Shown one piece after another: positions 43,618 to 55,829 of a stretch of 64,000 nt of DNA. Position 1 is the first letter of the stretch. Every line of letters starts with the position of its first letter. This DNA comes from Euglena gracilis (Eukaryota > Euglenida > Euglenophyceae > Euglenales): the NCBI GenBank assembly GCA_039621445.1, contig CP154956.1, positions 12,995,436 to 13,059,435 on the forward strand, read 5' to 3'. The notes beneath the pieces were generated by a model, which saw nothing but the letters and a program-made list of their open reading frames with translations, was not told the origin of the DNA and searched no databases. Both the position numbers and the translations under genes were made by a program.

Positions 43618-44950
43618 ACCGTAAGAGAGCCGAATTCTTCGGGACACAGCTAATTAGGCCGGATTCGTTTGGATTTGAGGGATTTGTGCCTGATGTGCGG
43701 GTGGCAGGCACGAGAGATATTTTCTGGACATGCACGGCACTGCGGGTCAGCGGAGGGCAGCGTTGCTGGGCGACGCGCCGGGGGCAAGGAGCCATGGCAC
43801 TGGCAGAATTGCGACGGACAAACGGGGAGGGCACGAGAAGAGAGGGGGGAATGGCGGGGCAGGGTGGCGGGTCAAAGAGGAAACGATGCCCGAGGGGGTT
43901 CGAACCACAAAAGAAATGGTGTGGGAGCTGAAAGGGGGGGCCGACGCACGGTGCTGTGCACACCGTGTGTCCGTCGACGAAATTCAACTGAAAAAAAATG
44001 GAAATGGAAATTCGATTTTTTAACATATTTTTTTAGGTCCTCAACTGATTTTTCGTTTTTTTTTGGAAAGATTTTGGCACGGTGTGCACGGTGTGCACGG
44101 TGTGTGTGAGAGAGAACACAAACAGAAACAGGCTTTGACGTGAGAATGGAACGTATGGTGGAGGCTACCAATTCCAAAGAAAAATAACGCCACGCTTACA
44201 ATGCAACACAGCAAATGGTGCACAAATATTTCTCCTCCTCGGATATGATTGGGAGAGATGGCACAGCAGGGATGACGTACACTGACATATAAAATGGATG
44301 AACGTCGACACCGATGCAGAAGTCACCTGCTTCGCTGCTCTTGGGCGCAACTTGCTGGGTGGATGGATGGATGGGGTGGGTGAAGACAGACAGGTCAGAG
44401 GGCGATGTTGTTTGTGCGAAGTGGAATGTGAGGGGCGACATAGTGATTAGGCAGCCAGTAAATAAATATCTGTGCTGGTGTGCGTGCTTGTACGTGGTGA
44501 ATGTGTGTTTCTGTGTGTGCACAAACACAAAACCTGAACCTGTGTGTTGCATTGTTGTCTTGGCTTTGGACAGCATTTCTTCCTGAAAGGATTTATTTTC
44601 TCGAAACAATATATAACTTATATACCTTATGTTTTGAGATTCAGCATAGCGCAACCGAAACCACACCAACACCACAAACCCCTCGATGTGATTTCAAATG
44701 GTCCATGCCAAAAATATCAATTATTCCAAAGATTTGGTGGGAACTTGCTGGTGGGAGTGCGGACAACAGGAAACAAATTGAGCTGCCTATTACAGGGAAT
44801 AGGAGCTGTGCCTGAAGATGGACCAACTTCAACGCGACCTTCCCATTGCAAACCTGGAAAGCATGCTCCCGAGGTCTTGTGTACGCGCATGTCTGTGCAT
44901 ATGTGTGTTTCGTGTCGTGATGGTCAGCAGGCTGCCTACAGAGGTGGCTG

Positions 44951-45013
44951 TTAAGGGGTATACATCCGAGCCAGGCCACTTCTTGACGTTGGGAAGTAGA
45001 AGACTTCGGAGTG
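44951..45013 (-). CDS. Gene D terminal exon
   Basis: Acceptor ATATCACAG, then HSEVFYFPTSRSGLARMYTP and TAA (44953-44951). Phase 0 fits the exon at 45232-45331. Confidence 0.6.
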   Translation of the reverse strand, partial: HSEVFYFPTSRSGLARMYTP

Positions 45014-46206
45014 CTGTGATATGTTACCTTGACAGCCATTTACTCCCCCCCTCCCCGGGAGAGAAATGGCGCGTCTAACGAGTCCTTGACGGGTTGGGGG
45101 GAGAGTCATTTTCACTTTCATCATTTTTTTAATGTGGTTAAGATACACCGATGTGGGGTCACTCAGTGACTGCGTCATTATATGGGCTGGTGAACGCCTT
45201 TTTGCGGTTAACAAAGCGGCCTGTTCTGAATGGGGTGGGCGAGGAAGTGCGCCCGCACTGCCTCTGCCACAGCGTCTGTGCTGGTCCCCCCGCAGTTCGT
45301 GACACACCAGGCTCCGGGGGAGGTTCGAGCTGACTGCAGACGACCCACCCCAAGGAAAAAAATTGGGAGAATACAACAGAAACCCTGAAAACCGAAGAAT
45401 AAAAATCCTTATCGGAGGCACAACCAGGGGGGGGGGGGTTGGCAGAGGCTATCAAAAAATTGCGGAAAAGCAGCGGAAAAATTGCGGAAATTGTGGGCAA
45501 ATTGTGGGGAAATTGCGGAAATTGCGGTTTTGGGAATGTGTGCATTTGTGCTGGAGGGCACTTGGAAAATTTTTACAAATTGGCCATTTTGCAACATAGT
45601 TGTAAATTTCAAATCATTATTCACTTTTTTCCCAACAAGAAGGCCCAAGAGCATGATTTTTGTCATTTTTGGAACATGCTGATTCTGAAGTATGGAATTT
45701 CTTTCTTTGGTTGAAGATCCAAAATGGCAAAAAAAGATAACTTTCGTATTGGGTGGAATCTGATCAGGATACAGAATTTTTCAAAGTCCAAAAGTATTTC
45801 CCAGTAGAAATCGGGGGTAAACAAAAAAAAAAGGCCAAAGATTTGCCAAATTTTGTCAAAATTGGCAAAATTTGGCAATTTTTGGCGAACTTGCAACAAA
45901 ATAGAAAAAAAAGCACCGGGGTGCCCTTGTGAAACGTTCGAGAAATAGAAGGAATTCATTTTACCTTGAAAAGGGAAAAATTGCGCCAAAATTGCAGAAA
46001 CTGCAGGCAAATTGCAGAAATTGCGGAAATTGTGGTTATCAATCACCCACTGCAACAGAAACGAACCTGCAACAAGACTACTGCCAAACACAAGCAAACA
46101 AATCAAAAACAAACAAATCAAACAAACAAACCAAAGAAACTAACAAACAACAAGACACAGGCAAGCAGACAGACAGACAGACAGACAGATGGACAGACAG
46201 ACAGAC

Positions 46207-46245
<39 letters not shown>

Positions 46246-48153
46246 CACCGTATTTTGTAAAGACTTGGGGGGGGGGTGCCGGGGGCCAGCTGAAAAAAAA
46301 GCTGGCTGGAAAAAAAGGTGCTGGCTGCCCCCCCCCCCCCCACAGGAGGTCAGGTGGTGATAAACCTTTCAGAGCGGGCTGGACCAAAAACATTTTCGGC
46401 CCTTCCCCAAATTTTGTTGAAAAGGGGGTAAAAAAAGATGGCCAAAAATGTGATTTTTTAAGGGGAGGTTGCACCTCAAGAATTTGGCTGAAAAAAATGC
46501 AACCCAGCTAAATTGGGATTTTTTTTGCCTGTTTTCAGGTTCTAGCCAGGCCCAACAGCCAGTAGGACAGACAGACAGATGGACAGACAGACAGGTAAGC
46601 AGGCAGGCAGGCAGGCAGGCAGACAAAACAAACAAACAAAAACGAACAAACAAAACAAACAACCAACTAACAACAGCATCGAAGGGTCGAACAAAAAAAA
46701 ACGAAACTGTTCCGCCTGGTCAGGGTGACCGATTTTCGGCCCGGCGCAGCGCCGGGCCTAAAAATTTTGACCCACCAAAACGACCAAAAGTGCCATTTTG
46801 GGCACTTTTGGGCAAAAATTGGCCAAAAATGCAAAAAAAATTTCGGCGCAAAGCGCCGGAGGAAAAAATTGACCCTTTTTGGGGGGGGTCCCGGGTGGCC
46901 CGCCGGCCATAACCCCGGCTTTCCCCCAAAGGTGGGACCCGGGGCACACCATACGACCCCCCTCCCCCCGATCCAACTACCCCCCCCCCCGGGGGGGGGG
47001 GGGGGGGGGCGGATAGTTGGAGGCTGCCATTCAACTACCTTCCCCCTCCCCGCCTCTGGAGAACAGAATGCAACAATCGGCAGGCAAAATGGGGATGGAT
47101 ACCAGAAGGAATTAGTTCCAGGGTCTTAATTGTCGTAACCCCCACCCATTTAGAACGACCCCCCCCCCCCGCTTTACACCGACTCTCCCCATTTATGCCG
47201 CCCCCCCCAAAAAAATTAGGAGAAATATTTACACCGACGCCCTCATTTACACCGACCCAGGGTTCGATATAAGGAGAGGAGGGGGGGGTCCGGACCCCCC
47301 CCCCTGTGGGCCAGGAGGGGGGGGGGGGGGGGGGCACCCCCCCACCTAAACAGTGGCTGCCCAAAGTGAAAATCTGTGGGAGTGGGTTGGCCCGCCTGGG
47401 CATCCGGCCGGCCAGCAGCCCCTGCCCCGCTTCCGGGAGGGACTGCGGCAGCAGAAGAGACACCGGCTCCTCCTTGTCGGCCTCCGTGGCGACGGACAGC
47501 CACACATTACACCGCTGGACTCAGGGCCTGCGAGGGGTGGCATCTGAACACCAACCAAAAAATGAGGCATCTGGTGGTGGTAGTGGTGGTGTGTGTGCGG
47601 GTGTGCGCTTGCGTGCGTGCGTGCATGCGTGTGTGCGTGCGTGCGTGCGTGCGTGCGTGCGTGGGTGTGTGCGTGCGTGCGTGCGTGTGCGTGTGTGCGT
47701 GTGTGCGTGTGTGCGTGCGTGCGCGCGTACGTGCGTACGTGCGTGCGTGCGTGTGTGTTTCTTTCATTTTTGGGGGGGGGGTTACTTTTTACTTAATTTC
47801 GGTATGTTTTTGTTCAGAATGGAAACCCCAGAGCAAGTCGCGTTTGTTCTCTTCCCATCATACACCCCCAAATGGTTGGGTGGGGATCTGAAGAGCAGGG
47901 TGCAAATGGAAGAGCACTTCTTTCCAACGTCCCTTTCAAGAGCCCTGGGCAAAGCAGAAGAAGGCAACCACTCAACAGACAATTGAGGGTTGCATTTTGC
48001 TCCAGATACACAAGTTTTCCCAGAGCGGAATATTTTCACATTTTAAGGACACGTTTTTTTGCTATTGCCCAGGAAGGCCCTGTTCCAGCATGGTTTTTTG
48101 GACTGGACTGGCATGCTCCAAACCACACACAAGGTGCGCACGAACACACTCAC

Positions 48154-48192
<39 letters not shown>

Positions 48193-51100
48193 TGCATGTG
48201 CACAGTTGAGGGGAATGTTTTTCGGACTTTTGCTGGGAATTGGCAATTGCTTTCTTTCCCTGGGAGGTCACGTTTGGGGGGGGGGGGGCTGATGAGAACT
48301 CAGAAAAAACGACCAAAAATGACGAAAAGAGATACAGCTGGATGACCATGAAATAACCATGAAACTTCTTTGCAGACTGAAATATAATGAATGGAAGAGA
48401 CGCTTGGAGACAAAATTACATATTACAAAAGTCATACACATTTATAATATACACATATATTTGCCAAAATGCCAAAATGTTCCAGACCGCATAATCACGG
48501 AGCCCCCCCCCCGTCGTTCAAACCCCCAATGGGTCCTAATGCCAGCTGGCAGTCCCTGGCTGGCCCGCATCAGGCTCCGCGTCATCGAGGGGCGAGTCCC
48601 CTGGGTCGTCTGCCGTGATGACAAAGTACACCGCCACGGTGTCGGGGGAGAGGGCAGACAGGGCGACCGTACAGCTGCTCCGGCCATCTGTTTGGGGGGG
48701 GGGGAGACTCGACATGGGAGTGACATCGAGACCGAGGGCCTTTGTTGCCATGCCAGCGGCCAGAAGAAGGAAACCGAATCATGTGATATGATATAATATA
48801 ATATAATATGACATGATATGATATGATATGACATGATATTATATGATATGATATGATATGATATGATATGATTTTATATGATATGATATGATATGATATG
48901 ATATGATATGATATGACATGATATGATATGATATGATATGATATGATATGATATGATAAACTGTACATATAAATTGTATAATTATACATATCATGTCATA
49001 TCATGTCATATATCATATCATATCACATCACATCACATCATCACGCAACCCGGCCACACCTGTAGCACATGCCTCGGGGTTGGGCAGGGACTCGGTGGTG
49101 AGGTCATTGCACTGTACAACACACGACAACGTCAGGTTTGGTTGGTGTGGTACGGTCACCTGGAGAATGAGTGGGGAAAAAATGATCATGGCTTTTCCCT
49201 CACAAAAAGAGGTAAGCAGTGGTGACGGTGCTATGTATCCATTGTTCGAGAATTGAAGCTGAATTCACTTGCACTATATATATTGCACAATTATACATAT
49301 ATAAATATATATTATATACAAATATATGAATACAATATGATATGATATGATATGATATGATATGATATGATATGATATGATATGATATGATATGATATGA
49401 TATGATATGATATGATATGATATGATATGAGTCATGGCACAAAGTGGGGCCCCCATACCACCACCATACCCCATACCACCCCCATACCACCCCCATACCA
49501 CCCCCATACCACCCCCATACCCCAGGTATGGGGGCCCCACTTTTGCCATATGTGTATGATATGGTATGATATGATATGATATGATATGATATGATATGAT
49601 ATGATATGATATGATATGATATGATATGATATGATATGATATGATATGATATGATATGGCATCATATGATATGATATGATATGGTATGGTATGGTATGGT
49701 ATGGTATGGCATGGAATGGCACGGCGTGGCATGGCATGGCATGGCATGGTATGGTATGGTATGGTATGGTATGGTATGGCATGGCATGGTATGGTATGGT
49801 ATGGTAAGGTATGGTATGGTATGGTATGGTATGGTATGGTATGGTATGGTATGGTATGGTATGGTATGGTGTGGTGTGGTATGGTATGGTATGGTGTGGT
49901 ATGGTATGGTATGGTATGGTATGGTATGGTGTGGTGTGGTATGGTATGGTATGGTATGGTATGGTAAGGTATGGCATGGTATGGTATGATATGACATGCT
50001 ATGATATGATATGATATGATATGACAAGGGAGCTCCAAGCCATACACACACAGACAGACGTATCAACAAAAACGTTGATGGACAGTTTCCTTTTGAATTG
50101 AATAAATACCTTTTTATTGCTGCTGACAACTCAGGAATCTGTAAAAGGCATATGAAGAATTAACCCCCCAATACAGACCGATGCCTCCTGCAAGGGGAGT
50201 GATCTCCATTTTTGACCCTGTTCATGTCGCGCACATTGCGTGTCTTTCTCTTCATCCGTATGATGAAACAGGCTCATCCTGAGCAAAAAAAAAATTAAAA
50301 AACTTGTCCTTGCTCGACAAATGCATGCAAATGGCAAGCACACCGTCACTGTCTGTACCGGCAGCTTGCTCCTCACCATCCGGAGGTCAGCTTCCCAGCC
50401 CGCCGGAAGGGCACGGTGAGTGGGTCTGCCAAATGGAGAGTCAGCGTCCGTCACAGGAAGGTGGCAGCCGGGATCACGGTTGGAGGCGCATGCACGACTG
50501 CAGAGGTCTGGCTGGCTGGTCTGATAGGTAGTATGTAACAGGTGATATAATAGCAGGTAATATGGGGCCTTCTCCCCCCAGCCACTCCCCAGGGATTGTG
50601 GGGAGGTGCTGCAAAGAACTGACGAGATGTGTGGTCACAAATCATGGTGGTGCCACTGGTGGTAAAAGCTCTTTTCTGACAAAAAAAAAGGCAGACTTGA
50701 GTCGTTTCTAGGTTTTTCTGCAGGATCTGGTGGGTTTGTTGGGGCCGGGGGGGGGGCTGTGGGCGTCTGGGGGGCAGGGGAGGGGGAGAATTTGCAGCAG
50801 CCAGAGGGGATGTGGAAGCCAGAGTGGGGGGTGGGGCTGTGGGGCAAATTCCTCGCCATTGACGGCCAGATGAAAAGTCGGTTCCCCAAAAACCAAAGGG
50901 CCTTCAAGGACTTTCCAAAGCTGCAAAGAGTGTGCACCAGTGGGGGGGTGGTCCCAACTGGTTGCTGCCGGTTCCGGGCCAGGAAGAACGGCACCATACT
51001 GCGGTCCGATGGTGGCAGGGTGGCACGAGCTTGCCCACACATGTGTCCAGCTCGCCACGCCATGGACAGCAGAGGTCAGTTTCTTTTGGAGACAAAAACG

Positions 51101-54100
51101 CCCTGGGATCCTGAGTGCGACCAAAAAGAAACCGCACCAACCAATCCATAAAAACACCAGCCCCCCCCCCCCCAGTGCATCAGCCACATTGGGCAGAGGG
51201 AGTCCTGGAGAGCCCTGCCAGAGGCAAATATCTCACCAAAACGTATAATCAAGAAGAAACATTTGAATTACGTTCACGAAAATTGTGCAACAAAAGGGGG
51301 CAATGCGCAGTTGTCACAGACCAGACATTTTTGGGACAAACCGGAGCTTGTTTGCATGCAACTGTGTGCATCAGACTTCTTTAAGACCCCTGTTATTTTT
51401 TACCCAGCTCGGCGCGGGACCCCACCCTGAAGGGCGAGAGTACTCCCTCCATCCCAGGACCCCAAGCAGAGATTGCCCCCCCAGGGGGGCGGTGTCTTCC
51501 GAGTTTAAAAAAAACCTGGTGATCTTCCGAGAAAGAAATAAGCCTGGTGCAAAGAGGGGCACCATGACAATTGCCGGAAATTGCTTCTGAGAAAATTCTA
51601 GGAAAAGCCCCTTAATAGGGAAAATTGCCCCCTGTTGTTGGTTCTGCATGAAGCGGTGAGATAAAGCCTTGTATTTGCGGGTGCTTTGACCTTCCCAAAT
51701 TTGGGTCGGCGGTGTGCTGTTGTTGTTGTTGTTTGGACACCCCCCCCATTGGTAACTGCTCGGTGATGACAATGAATCTGAGTATGTGCTGTTAAAAAGC
51801 AAAGGTTGCACCAACGGAGGACAGATCTGGGGATATTCAAGCATCAAATCAAATTTCAAAGAAATGCTGCCCAGCCCCCCAGTCACCAAATAATATGTCA
51901 ATAAATGAGGAATCCGTGGGACCAGCCAGTTAGACGACTTGCTGTGGGGTGACGTTGGGCTGGGGTGCCGTGCCCGCCTGGATGTGACGACAACGTACGG
52001 CGGGTCGTTGAACCGAGCCAGGTCGACACTGAGGGCGAGGTCCTCGGGGTACAGCACCAGCGCAGGGCACGCCGTGGGGCCAGAGCTGAGCGATTGGAGC
52101 AGCTCCGACAGGAGGGGGTCGGTGGTTGCTGCGTAGGCGTAGCGAGGAGGAGCACGGGCTACTTTTGTTACCGACGTATTTGGGGGATGCATTCTCGTGA
52201 CATATTTGCACGCACACATGAACCTATTTGTGTTTCAGCACATATCTTGTCATAAAAAAAAGGCCAAAAGAGTTTAGGATGTGGCTCCGCGAGACATTCC
52301 CCTGCTCCCCATCAGGCATGCATTACCTCCAAACCAACGAGGACTTTGAACAATTTTCGTTCGGGAGTCGGGTGTGCAAATACCTGTGAAAATTTGTTGA
52401 AATAAGCCCAGGATTTTTTGGAAGACACTTCCAAAAACTGTCATGCTCTGCAGCTTTTCTAAATTTTAAGCATTGGAGAATACTCAAATTTCCCAAGATG
52501 CAACAAGATCAAATGTTCTAAATCAACACACCCTCCTCCATTACGCTTTTTCATTTCAACTTTTATCTCCATTGTGGGGTGAAAAAAGAAAATTCTGGAA
52601 AGATTAAAAGATGCACAACGCCAAAAAATTGTTGATCGAACACTTTCTAAATGAGTAAAAATAAAAAAATAATAGCTACAACGTATAACAAACAAACAAA
52701 CAAACAAACAAACAAACAAACAAACAAACAAACAAACAAACAAACAAACAAACAAACAAACAAGAAACATCAAACAGGATCTTTTTGTATCCTTTATGTG
52801 GTTGAAATGGCCCTAAAAAAAGTGGTTGTTTTAGGGCCCGGGGGGGGGGTCCGGTCCCACCCACCCGCCCAACACTCCCCTCGGGTCATGAAACTTAAAA
52901 AAAAGTATCTGGGTTGAAACGAACAAGGAAAATATTGTCATCTATTCCAAATTCCTTTTCGAAGCAAAAAAAAAATCATTTTGATCTGGACCTGGAAAAA
53001 ATTTCAGACTATTTTTGATTTATTTTTTTCAAAAAAGCAAGGAAATCTCGATTGAAAGAAAATTTCTGGGTTTTTTTTGAATATTTGTTTGAGTCTTTTG
53101 GTGAAACCACAGAGGAGATAAACATTTAAAACGTGTTAAAACAACAGATTTAAACATGTTTAAAAACAAAAAAACAACGCAATTCATGAACTTGAGAATT
53201 ACCAAATTATGTGCAATGCATTTCCCCATTATCATAGATTTGCTCAATCACCCAAAACCCACCCAAAAATAAATCGGCGAAAACCACAGAAAAGGTGAAA
53301 ATGGACTTCTGCAGGGGTCTAACGACCCCACCCACCCACTTAAATACCCATCTCCCCTGCCCCCCCCCCACCCCTGCAGTGCATCAGCCACGTTGGGCAG
53401 TGGGAGTCCTGAGTTAACCCTCTGGTGGAAGCAAATATCTCACCAAACCGTATTACCAAAGAAACATTTGAATCAACTTTGTAACAACAGCGGGTAATGT
53501 GACATGTGACGCTGTCAGTCATTGGCCAGCCATTGTGGGACGTCATAGTGGGACGTCATACCAATGCTAATTGAAACTATGTCCGGGGTTGTTTACGATT
53601 ATCGATGGGGGGGAAAGCCATGAAAAAAAATGCGCCGAACCCCCCACCTCCGGGCGTTTTTTTTTTTAATGACCCACCCCCCTGGGGGTCTAGCTCAGAG
53701 GCTGGAAAATTTGGGCTGGCTGGAAAAAGGCTGCTGCCTGACCTCCTCCCCCCCCCCCTATGGTCCCCCGGCTGGAACTGGGCCTGACCCAGGGTCGGAG
53801 ACAAAAAAAAATCGAAACCGCAAAAAAAAAATGTCAAAAAGTGCCAGGTATGACCCAGAATTGCCCTGGCCAACCCCTTTCTGACCCATTTCTGACCTAT
53901 TTTTGGCCCATTTTTGCACCTCCGAAAGGAAATAAATAAAACTCGTTGATGGGGGGGTCCGGGGCTGCAAAAAGGCTGCTGGCTGGCTGCCCCCTGCGTG
54001 GACTGGGGCTGTTTGTTCGGTGTATTTTGTCCCTTCTTCTGTGTGTGCGTGGAGGCGGCTGGCTGCCCCCCCCCGGGGTGGGGTAGAATTTTCCAAAGCT

Positions 54101-54336
54101 ACGCCCTGCGCCCAACCCACAGCCCGGCAGCACACACCGGTGCCCGCGACCACGACCACCACACTGGCGCGGACCGGCGGGGCCAGCCCCTCGACGAACT
54201 CCGCCGCCCGCTCCACGTCCGGGACGTGCGCCGCGGCCCGGGACACGGCGTGGGCGGCTGGGTCCCCGTCCAGGGGAAGGTCGTCGAAGACTGCCTTCTC
54301 ACCCACAAAGAGGAAGCGGCTGTCCTCCTCTGTGAC
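44951..54336 (-). CDS. Gene D, unidentified protein, at least 9 exons
   Basis: Coding islands on the minus strand at 54336-54112, 52155-51984, 51061-50964, 50425-50359, 49159-49060, 48687-48566, 47517-47402, 45331-45232 and 45013-44951. Five consecutive joins from 50425 onward are in frame. Three of them keep the sense strand open with conventional borders at 50359/49159 and 49060/48687. The product is soluble-looking with Cys-rich and acidic parts (NLTLSCVVQCNDLTTESLPN; VAVYFVITADDPGDSPLDDA) and ends ARMYTP. I do not recognise the family. The 5' end and the join between 51984 and 50964 are unresolved, and gene E just upstream could be its N-terminal part. Confidence 0.55.
45232..45331 (-). 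CDS. Gene D exon
   Basis: Frame: SPGAWCVTNCGGTSTDAVAE then AVRAHFLAHP. The preceding intron ends CTGCAGTC (CTG at -8..-6) and the following one starts ATTCAG (CAG at +4..+6). The acceptor of the following intron looks like plain AG, so that intron has mixed features. Confidence 0.55.
46081..46245. repeat. (AAAC)n and (CAGA)n microsatellites
   Basis: AAAC/AAAT units from 46081, then CAGA from about 46164 to 46245. A second CAGA/CAGG block lies at 46565-46622. Confidence 0.9.
46891..47256. repeat. Dispersed ~370-bp repeat, copy 1
   Basis: Nearly identical to 62698-63072. Shared landmarks are CCAAAGGTGGGACC, GATAGTTGGAGGCTGCCATT, GAATGCAACAATCGGCAGGC and TTTACACCGAC repeats. No coding frame is conserved. 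Confidence 0.9.
47258..47350. mobile_element. hAT-like MITE (CAGGGTTCGATATAAGGA family), truncated copy 3
   Basis: The left end CAGGGTTCGATATAAGGA and G/C core match copies at 21057 and 27082. The right inverted end is missing. Confidence 0.75.
47402..47517 (-). CDS. Gene D exon
   Basis: Frame: VWLSVATEADKEEPVSLLLP then QSLPEAGQGLLAGR. The next intron starts GCCCAGG. The 5' border is set by phase with the preceding exon, with CTG at -7..-5, and is uncertain by a few bases. Confidence 0.6.
47579..47757. repeat. (GTGC)n/(GTGT)n microsatellite
   Basis: Alternating purine-pyrimidine tract. Open frames through it on both strands are artefacts. Confidence 0.95.
48566..48687 (-). CDS. Gene D exon
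   Basis: Conventional acceptor (C run then AAACAG) followed by DGRSSCTVALSALSPDTVAV and YFVITADDPGDSPLDDAEPDA. The next intron begins GGCCAGCC. It joins in frame to 49060-49159. Confidence 0.7.
48785..48957. repeat. (ATATG)n satellite, block 1
   Basis: Pentamer array with a few ATATA and ACATG variants. Confidence 0.95.
49060..49159 (-). CDS. Gene D exon
   Basis: Conventional on both sides (TTCTCCAG acceptor, CTACAG/GTGTGG donor). VTVPHQPNLTLSCVVQCNDL then TTESLPNPEACAT. 100 nt, phase 0 in, 1 out. Confidence 0.7.
49335..50026. repeat. (ATATG)n to (GTATG)n satellite, block 2
   Basis: ~690 bp of pentamers. ATATG units dominate on the left (to ~49680) and GTATG units on the right, returning to ATATG at the end, so there has been local homogenisation of a variant. 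It is split by a fold-back insertion at 49433-49552. Tyr/His/Thr/Ile or Trp/Tyr/Gly/Met repeat frames are artefacts. Confidence 0.95.
49433..49552. mobile_element. Fold-back element inserted in the ATATG satellite
   Basis: Left arm is GTCATGGCACAAAGTGGGGC then CCCCATACC. Right arm is GGTATGGGGGCCCCACTTTT then GCCATATG. The two are inverted copies around (CCATACCACC)n. The same left arm type starts the insertion at 14257. No gene. Confidence 0.75.
50359..50425 (-). CDS. Gene D exon
   Basis: Acceptor TTTGGCAG, then PTHRALPAGWEADLRMVRSK and LP, then donor GTACAG. It joins in frame (phase 0) to 49060-49159. The donor also carries CAG at +4..+6. Confidence 0.55.
50964..51061 (-). CDS. Gene D candidate exon
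   Basis: Two frames compete. One (GVASWTHVWASSCHP) is in phase with the next exon. The other (LPPSDRSMVPFFLARN) is in phase with the previous one. CTG/CAG motifs are present at plausible spacings. A further exon between may be missing. Confidence 0.35.
51984..52155 (-). CDS. Gene D exon
   Basis: Frame: YAYAATTDPLLSELLQSLSS, then PALVLYPEDLALSVDLARFN and DPPYVVV. The next intron starts ATCCAGG. The 5' border is unresolved. The alternation of strand- and helix-like segments recalls thioredoxin-fold domains, but this is only an impression. Confidence 0.6.
52691..52762. repeat. (AAAC)n microsatellite
   Basis: A perfect AAAC/CAAA array of about 18 units. Confidence 0.97.
53686..53955. repeat. 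Dispersed repeat (CTCAGAGGCTGGAAAA family)
   Basis: Collinear with 28668-28960: CTCAGAGGCTGGAAAA, GGCTGGCTGGAAAAAGGCTG, a C run, CCGGCTGGAACTGGG, then AAAAATCGAAA and CCATTTTTGCACC. Shorter relatives lie at 31030-31075 and 37533-37640. No coding content. Confidence 0.8.
54112..54336 (-). CDS. Gene D exon
   Basis: Acceptor CCCCACAG, then VTEEDSRFLFVGEKAVFDDL and VPDVERAAEFVEGLAPPVRA and SVVVVVAGT. The exon may end at GTGTGT (about 54136) or at GCGCAGG (54111). 75 codons in phase 0. Confidence 0.6.
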
Positions 54337-54879
54337 CTGTGGGGCAGGGGGGGGGGTTCCCTTTGGGAAAGTAACAAGAAGCGTAAAACAAACAAATAAA
54401 TAAGAAATATAAAAACTCCAAAAAAATACAAAAAAGGCACCCGAGACACACAATGCTTGAAAACACATACACACACACACACACACAAAAAAAAAACAGA
54501 AACAAAAGGAGACACAACAAAAATGCAAACCTTTTGAAAAAAGTTAAAACCATCTCACTTGAAAAATCGCCGGAAAAAGAAGAATACAAATAAACTTGCT
54601 TCTGTCCCGCCAAGAAGCAAGAAGGCAGTGAAATAACTGCTATGGCAAACAAAAAAACTTGCCCGGGAAACCCAGAGAGAAAATTGATTGTCTGAGGTCT
54701 TGAGATTATCATTACAACAGGGAAATAGTCAAATGAACATAAAAAAAAATCATGAACACTGATGCAAACACACACACACACACATCCATCTGCAAAAGCA
54801 AATGGAATGCTTTCGATTAGGCGTTCTGTCTGAATACCCCACCCCCAATTACTCCTTGAGATTCAATAAAACCCCATTA

Positions 54880-55280
54880 CCCCCCCCTATGTCCAATGAC
54901 CGGTAACCTCTGTCCTCTGACCGGGGGGGTGGTCGTTGGACATAGGGTAGTGACCAAAAAGGTGTCCTCTGACCGGGGGGGTGGTCGTTGGACATGGGGG
55001 CAAAAGAAAGTTGGTGGGTACCCGGGTCCCTACCCACCCAAAAATGCCCAAATTTCCCCTTCCGGCGCTTTGCGCCGAAAATTTTGGACATTTTGACAAA
55101 TTTTTGTCCAAAAAGTGTCAAAAATGGCATTTTGGCCAATTTTTTGGCCATTTTTTGGGCAAAATTTTTCGTCCTGGCGCTTCACGCTGGGACCAAAAAT
55201 TTGGTCAAACCTCCGAAAAGGTGTCCTCTGACCGGGGGGTGGTCATTGGACATAGGGGGGTCGTTGGACATAGGGGGGGG
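54880..55280. repeat. Repeats of GTCCTCTGACCGGGGGGG
   Basis: Three or more copies of a GGTGTCCTCTGACCGGGG... GGTCGTTGGACATAGGG module surround a CCGGCGCTTTGCGCCGAAAA hairpin. Confidence 0.75.
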
Positions 55281-55829
55281 GGGGTACTATACCCCCATGT
55301 GATACACAGAGCCAAAACCCAAGAGTCACATGTGGGGGTATTGAATGCCCCCTCCCCTTGGTACCCCTCCCTGAAGGTGGGTGGTACTGTATTCAAGTTA
55401 AACAAAGCACTTCGATCCTGGCATTCTCAAAGCCGTTGGCTGTTCAAGCTACTGAGGCAGTGAGGTTCACCAAAAGGAACAAACAAAAATATGTGAGCAA
55501 CTGGAAAGCCTCTCCGCATTGAGAAGGGGGATGAGGAACAGAGCCCCAGGAGGTTGGCAAGGGAAGAGAGGAAATGAGATCAACCAACTGGGGGGGGGGG
55601 GAACCTTCACCGCCAGGGGGGGGGGGACACCGCCAGAATCCGACCACCTCCACGTACACAGACAAAAAGGGCCAGCGGCGAAAAACAGCGCCAGGCCAGA
55701 AGAAGGGATTAAAGGCGCCAAAAAAACAGCCACGGTGCAAACAGGGTGACGCCTCCCCCCCCCCAATAGCGCCACAGCAGGGGAGGGGAATCCCCAAAAC
55801 CTTTGCAAAACGGAGCCGCAAACAGCAAG

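Noticed and set aside
49274-50047. Long open frames of Tyr-His-Thr-Ile or Trp-Tyr-Gly-Met repeats
   Set aside because: They are translations of the (ATATG)n/(GTATG)n satellite on both strands, with no stop codons by chance of unit sequence.
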